A stretch of DNA of 16,304 nucleotides, from the NCBI GenBank assembly GCA_944351345.1, contig CALVPO010000024.1, positions 1-16,304 on the forward strand. Reading direction: 5' to 3'. Position numbers and translations under genes: made by a program. Numbering within the stretch: position 1 is the stretch's first letter; every line of letters begins with the position of its first letter. This DNA is from an uncultured Bacilli bacterium. GTDB taxonomy: Bacteria; Bacillota_I; Bacilli_A; RF39; UBA660. Below, one piece after another: positions 12,949-16,304 of this stretch. The notes beneath the pieces are model-generated. The model had not been told where the DNA came from, searched no databases, and saw nothing but the letters and a program-made list of their open reading frames with translations.

Positions 12949-15132
12949 TTAATTATCAAAACCTAAACTCTTTCTTAAAATAAGAATAACGTCTGTTAAA
13001 GTTAGTTCTCCATCATCATTCATATCACCTACTATTTTATCTTGAGCAGTAGCTTCGTCAAATCCTAATGACATTCTAAGAGCAATAATAACATCTGTTA
13101 AATTAATGTTCCCTTCTTGATTTATATCACCTTTTATAATGTCTCCAACTTCAATAGTACAAGTTGCGGAATATCCATTAGAGGTAGTTACCTTAATAAC
13201 TGTCGTACCATTTTCTTTAGCAATAACGTTACCTATATCATCAACTGTAGCTACTCCTTCATTGCTACTTTCCCAATTATAAGTCACTTCTTCATTGCTA
13301 CCATGTAAAGTTGCTTCTAGTGTAATGGTATTTCCTTTAATTAAATATTTACTAGTGTCACTTATTTCTAAGTATTTTTTATATATTTCAAAATTAACAC
13401 TTTTCATTCCTGAATAATTTCCAATTCCTTCAATAACAATTGTTGCAGTTCCCACTTGTGTATTATCACTATATGTTAATTTATAATCTTCATTTTCTAT
13501 TAAAGAATCATTATTTACCTTTAGTTCTACTGAGGGTTTAATAGCAAAACCAGTATATTCCTGATCAGCAATTGAAGAAACGATAGCATAGTCTATTGAA
13601 ATAGGATTAACAACTACTTCACAAGTAGCAGTCTTACCGTTTTTAGATTTTACCGTAATCGTTGTAGTTCCTTTACCAACAGCAGTAACAGTCCCAGTTG
13701 AATTTACTTTTGCTACACTAGTATCACTACTACTCCAATATAAAGTTTTATTATCTGTTGTATTTTCTGGACAAATTGTTGCTACAAGTGTTTTACTTTC
13801 TCCGTTTACTAATTCTATATTACTTTCACTTAGAGAGATACTTGTAATTGGATAAACTACTTCACTAGTAACTGTTATTCTTGAAGTACTAAGCATTCCG
13901 TTTATCGATTTGGCAGCAATATAAGTAGATCCTTCTCCTACACCTGTAACATTTCCATATTGATCAACAATTGCTATAGATTCATCATAAGATTCCCAGG
14001 TAATTGTTTTATCACCTGTTGCATCACTAGGTCTATAGGTAGCTGATAATGTAGTTTGCTGATTTTGAGCTAAAGTTACAGAATATTTATTTAAAAAAAT
14101 CGCTTCAATTGGGATCTCTGTATAACTTACTACAATACTACATGTAGCTGTTATTCCGTTTACACTTTCTGCATAAATAATAGCGTATCCCAAGGAATGA
14201 GAAGTTACATTTCCTTCATCATCTACTGTTGCTACATCTTCGTCACTAGAACTCCAAGTAATAGATTTATTAAAGTTAGTATCGGTTGGATTTACAGTAG
14301 CTGTTATTTTTTCTGTTTGCCCAACAATCATTCCTAATGAAGTTTTATTCAAAGTTATATTTGTAATTGGGCTGATATAAAATTTGACACCATTACCTCT
14401 ACTAGATAATTCATTCGTTCTTTTTGTACGTACATAAACATAATAATTCCCTTGTTCCATTTGGCTAATACTTAAGCTATTAGAAGTTGATTTTGTATTT
14501 GTTTGAATTTTTTCCGGATTAGAAAAGTCATTTTCTAAAACATCAATTTCTTTATAAATTTCTATCTGATAGCCAGTTACTCCAATAACTTTATCCCAAG
14601 TGATATTTAAAGCAGATTGAGTATTGTTAAGAGATACCTTAATGTTCTTTGCCGGCTCAAGAGAAACTGGTGTTTCACCGATTGCATAAGGTGCTACATA
14701 TATATGTTGAACATTAGTAATATTATTCTTGTCTATTATTCTTCCCCAAGTTACTAAATTAGCACCACCCCAATTACATTCTACAACTGTAAGCTTATTT
14801 CCATTTACTCCAATTACCCAGACCTCATGACCACCAACATAGGCTCCATCTCCATCATACCTTAAAACATCACCAGGTTTTATATTGTTTAAATCCGTGC
14901 TTACGTCTGCATATAATGTAGGATTATATCCATAATATTCAGAAAATAATAATCTAGCAAAACCTGCACATTCTCTTGAAAAATAATAACTGTCATTCCA
15001 AGTGCTACCATCAGGATATTTTTCTTTTATTTCTTCTACTGTTAAGGTATTAGCATTAACTTTTAAAAAAGATTGAGGCATAAAAGCAAATAGACATAGT
15101 ATTAAAAAAAATATTTTTATTTTTTTCGACAT
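12949..15132 (-). CDS. secreted CHAP-like cysteine peptidase/amidase with BIG2 and dockerin
   Basis: The protein (727 residues; numbering below counts from the earlier ATG, 729) has a signal peptide (to about 30) and a CHAP-like domain (about 35-150). Candidate catalytic residues are Cys57 in RECAGFARLLF, His104 in GGHEVWVIG and Glu120/Asn122 in VVECNWGG. Then follow a fibronectin III-like domain (160-255), three BIG2 domains (257-338, 343-425, 430-510), an MBG-like domain (515-588, with KLTYSDN and GIGNYSG), a fourth BIG2 (590-665) and a two-loop dockerin (668-729; GDINQEGNINLTD and GDMNDDGELTLTD). Such enzymes cut peptidoglycan or peptide amides; the substrate here is not known. AAGGAGG lies 3 bases before the ATG at 15138 but 9 bases before the ATG at 15132, so I chose the latter. 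It follows the second CAP-like gene by 20 bases. Confidence 0.87.
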   Translation of the reverse strand: MSKKIKIFFLILCLFAFMPQSFLKVNANTLTVEEIKEKYPDGSTWNDSYYFSRECAGFARLLFSEYYGYNPTLYADVSTDLNNIKPGDVLRYDGDGAYVGGHEVWVIGVNGNKLTVVECNWGGANLVTWGRIIDKNNITNVQHIYVAPYAIGETPVSLEPAKNIKVSLNNTQSALNITWDKVIGVTGYQIEIYKEIDVLENDFSNPEKIQTNTKSTSNSLSISQMEQGNYYVYVRTKRTNELSSRGNGVKFYISPITNITLNKTSLGMIVGQTEKITATVNPTDTNFNKSITWSSSDEDVATVDDEGNVTSHSLGYAIIYAESVNGITATCSIVVSYTEIPIEAIFLNKYSVTLAQNQQTTLSATYRPSDATGDKTITWESYDESIAIVDQYGNVTGVGEGSTYIAAKSINGMLSTSRITVTSEVVYPITSISLSESNIELVNGESKTLVATICPENTTDNKTLYWSSSDTSVAKVNSTGTVTAVGKGTTTITVKSKNGKTATCEVVVNPISIDYAIVSSIADQEYTGFAIKPSVELKVNNDSLIENEDYKLTYSDNTQVGTATIVIEGIGNYSGMKSVNFEIYKKYLEISDTSKYLIKGNTITLEATLHGSNEEVTYNWESSNEGVATVDDIGNVIAKENGTTVIKVTTSNGYSATCTIEVGDIIKGDINQEGNINLTDVIIALRMSLGFDEATAQDKIVGDMNDDGELTLTDVILILRKSLGFDN
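12956..13097 (-). repeat. dockerin-coding segment, near-duplicate of 15157-15298
   Basis: This segment and the one at 15157-15298 align without gaps over 142 bases with about eight differences by eye, and one stretch of more than 80 bases has a single mismatch. Flanking sequence, including the neighbouring BIG2 domain, is far less similar. The third dockerin (7343-7490) is clearly more diverged. Confidence 0.85.
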
Positions 15133-15152
15133 TTCCATTTACCTCCTTTCCG

Positions 15153-16304
15153 TTAATCGAAACCTAAGCTTTTTCTCAAAATAAGAATAACGTCAGTTAA
15201 AGTTACTTCTCCATCATCATTCATATCACCTACTATTTTATCTTGATCAGTAGCTTCGTCAAATCCTAATGACATTCTAAGAGCAATAATAACGTCTGCT
15301 AATTCAATAGTGCCACTATAACTCATATCACCTTTTATATAATCTATAACATTAACTTCTATTTCTTTCGTTAGTCCATTAGAGGAATTTACAATTATTT
15401 TAGTAGTGCCTAGTTCATTACCAGTTACTACACCAAATTCATCTACAGATGCTATTTTACTATCATTACTATTCCAAGTATAAGTAGCTGTATCTGTAGT
15501 ATTAGTTGGAAGTAAGTTAGCTTTTAATTGAAATGTACTTCCCTTTACAATAGAAAGACTAGTTTTATTTAATTCAATTCCTGTTGATGGAACAACTACA
15601 TTGACAGTAATTTGTTTACTAAAGCCTGTATAATTCTCTGTAATTTCAATTTTAGTACTGCCAGTTTCTTTTAATGTAATATTTCCTGTATTTTCATCAT
15701 ATGATAAAATATTTTCATTTAAAACATTGACTGTAACATCGTCAATAGTAGCATTTGTTGGAGATAAAAGGATTTCTCCTGTATATTCTTTATTTAAATC
15801 AAATTCATAATTATTACCTATGTTGCTACAAGATGAATCGCTGCTACTTTTGATACATAAATTTATATCATTTAAATCAATAATTTTAGCACTTATAAAA
15901 TTAGTAGTATATTCTAAATTAACGCGCTCATATCCATCTAATAAATCAGAAATAATAAAATCTATTTTTGTGCCATCTATATATCTGGAATTTTTTACAA
16001 TAGCACTTCTTAAGTCAGCAGGCATTTCATAAATAATTTTATTGCTTGTATAAGTATAAGAACTATTATCTATTTCATAAGTATTACCATTATAATTAAT
16101 TGTTATTTTGGTATCGTCTGTTACATCATAATCTACTAAGTAAATGGACCAATATTGAGTAGATGAAGAAAGACTAATAGTTTCAATTGGAAAATATCCA
16201 GCAAATGGATATGGATAGAAACCGTCTGTATTTTCGTTAGTATTATCATAATACATTGATACAGATCCATATCTTCCTCTATAACTAGTACTATCTATAA
16301 AACC
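15153..16304 (-). CDS. second CAP-type protein with BIG2 and dockerin, N-terminus beyond window
   Basis: The frame is open to base 16304, so the ATG at 16254-16256 is not a real start; 383 residues are visible. The first part reads RYGSVSMYYDN and then GFYPYPFAGYFPIETIS, which matches the end of the CAP domain and the VAWPSNGIFPIDVIS start of the post-CAP region in the protein encoded at 7343-9565. The next stretch (DVTDDTKITINYNGNTYEI) also aligns with that protein. I infer a truncated view of a CAP protein, though the CAP residues lie outside. After it come a BIG2-like domain with a Cys pair, a good BIG2 domain (IELNKTSLSIVKG to IEVNVID) and a two-loop dockerin (GDMSYSGTIELAD, GDMNDDGEVTLTD). 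In the first dockerin loop Ser replaces the usual Asn/Asp at positions 3 and 5, so Ca binding there may be weaker. The CHAP gene follows 20 bases later in the same operon. Confidence 0.82.
   Translation of the reverse strand, partial: GFIDSTSYRGRYGSVSMYYDNTNENTDGFYPYPFAGYFPIETISLSSSTQYWSIYLVDYDVTDDTKITINYNGNTYEIDNSSYTYTSNKIIYEMPADLRSAIVKNSRYIDGTKIDFIISDLLDGYERVNLEYTTNFISAKIIDLNDINLCIKSSSDSSCSNIGNNYEFDLNKEYTGEILLSPTNATIDDVTVNVLNENILSYDENTGNITLKETGSTKIEITENYTGFSKQITVNVVVPSTGIELNKTSLSIVKGSTFQLKANLLPTNTTDTATYTWNSNDSKIASVDEFGVVTGNELGTTKIIVNSSNGLTKEIEVNVIDYIKGDMSYSGTIELADVIIALRMSLGFDEATDQDKIVGDMNDDGEVTLTDVILILRKSLGFD
15157..15298 (-). repeat. dockerin-coding segment, near-duplicate of 12956-13097
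   Basis: This is the second copy of the near-identical dockerin DNA described at 12956-13097. The similarity stops within the first Ca-binding loop (toward higher coordinates), so the exchanged or duplicated unit is mainly the helix of loop one plus all of loop two. Confidence 0.85.

Noticed and set aside
6522..16304. True cellulosome cluster
   Set aside because: No glycoside hydrolase, carbohydrate-binding module or S-layer-homology domain is recognisable. Only the cohesin/dockerin logic is shared.

Overview
The window is a strongly AT-rich (about one quarter G+C by eye) stretch of a Bacillota/Mycoplasmatota-type chromosome. Every gene I can support lies on the minus strand, so the window reads from right to left. 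The ruvX - DUF1292 (YrzB) - mltG order, AGGAGG-type ribosome binding sites, a class B sortase, SipW-type and BIG2 surface proteins and normal use of TGG for Trp suggest an uncultured gut-associated Bacilli lineage (RF39/RFN20-like); that placement is inference. MltG and a sortase imply a peptidoglycan wall.

Left part (1-1674): a partial SipW/TasA-like exported protein runs off the left edge. Behind it sits a complete type III toxin-antitoxin locus: a strong promoter, three tandem 34-35 nt ToxI RNA repeats that can fold as H-type pseudoknots, an intrinsic terminator, and a ToxN/AbiQ-family endoribonuclease.

Middle (1675-5380): a housekeeping transcript of a HAD 5'-nucleotidase-like gene, ruvX, a DUF1292 gene and mltG, closed by a strong hairpin. 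Upstream is a single-pass membrane protein of unknown function with its own near-consensus promoter.

Right part (5381-16304): a surface-assembly cluster. It holds two cohesin-bearing anchor proteins and three dockerin-bearing secreted proteins. Anchor one is a 1062-residue sortase substrate with one N-terminal cohesin, ten BIG2 domains and a C-terminal SPKTG signal. Anchor two is a short cohesin-BIG2 protein held by a C-terminal membrane helix. The dockerin proteins are a CAP protein, a CHAP-like cysteine peptidase/amidase protein, and a second CAP-like protein cut by the right edge. A class B sortase, whose usual catalytic Arg position holds Lys, lies in the operon with the short cohesin protein and the first CAP protein. 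A VOC-family gene follows it. I infer a cellulosome-like plug-and-socket surface complex without glycoside hydrolases, whose cargo is CAP and CHAP enzymes. This is the most unusual system here; the ToxIN locus is the second.
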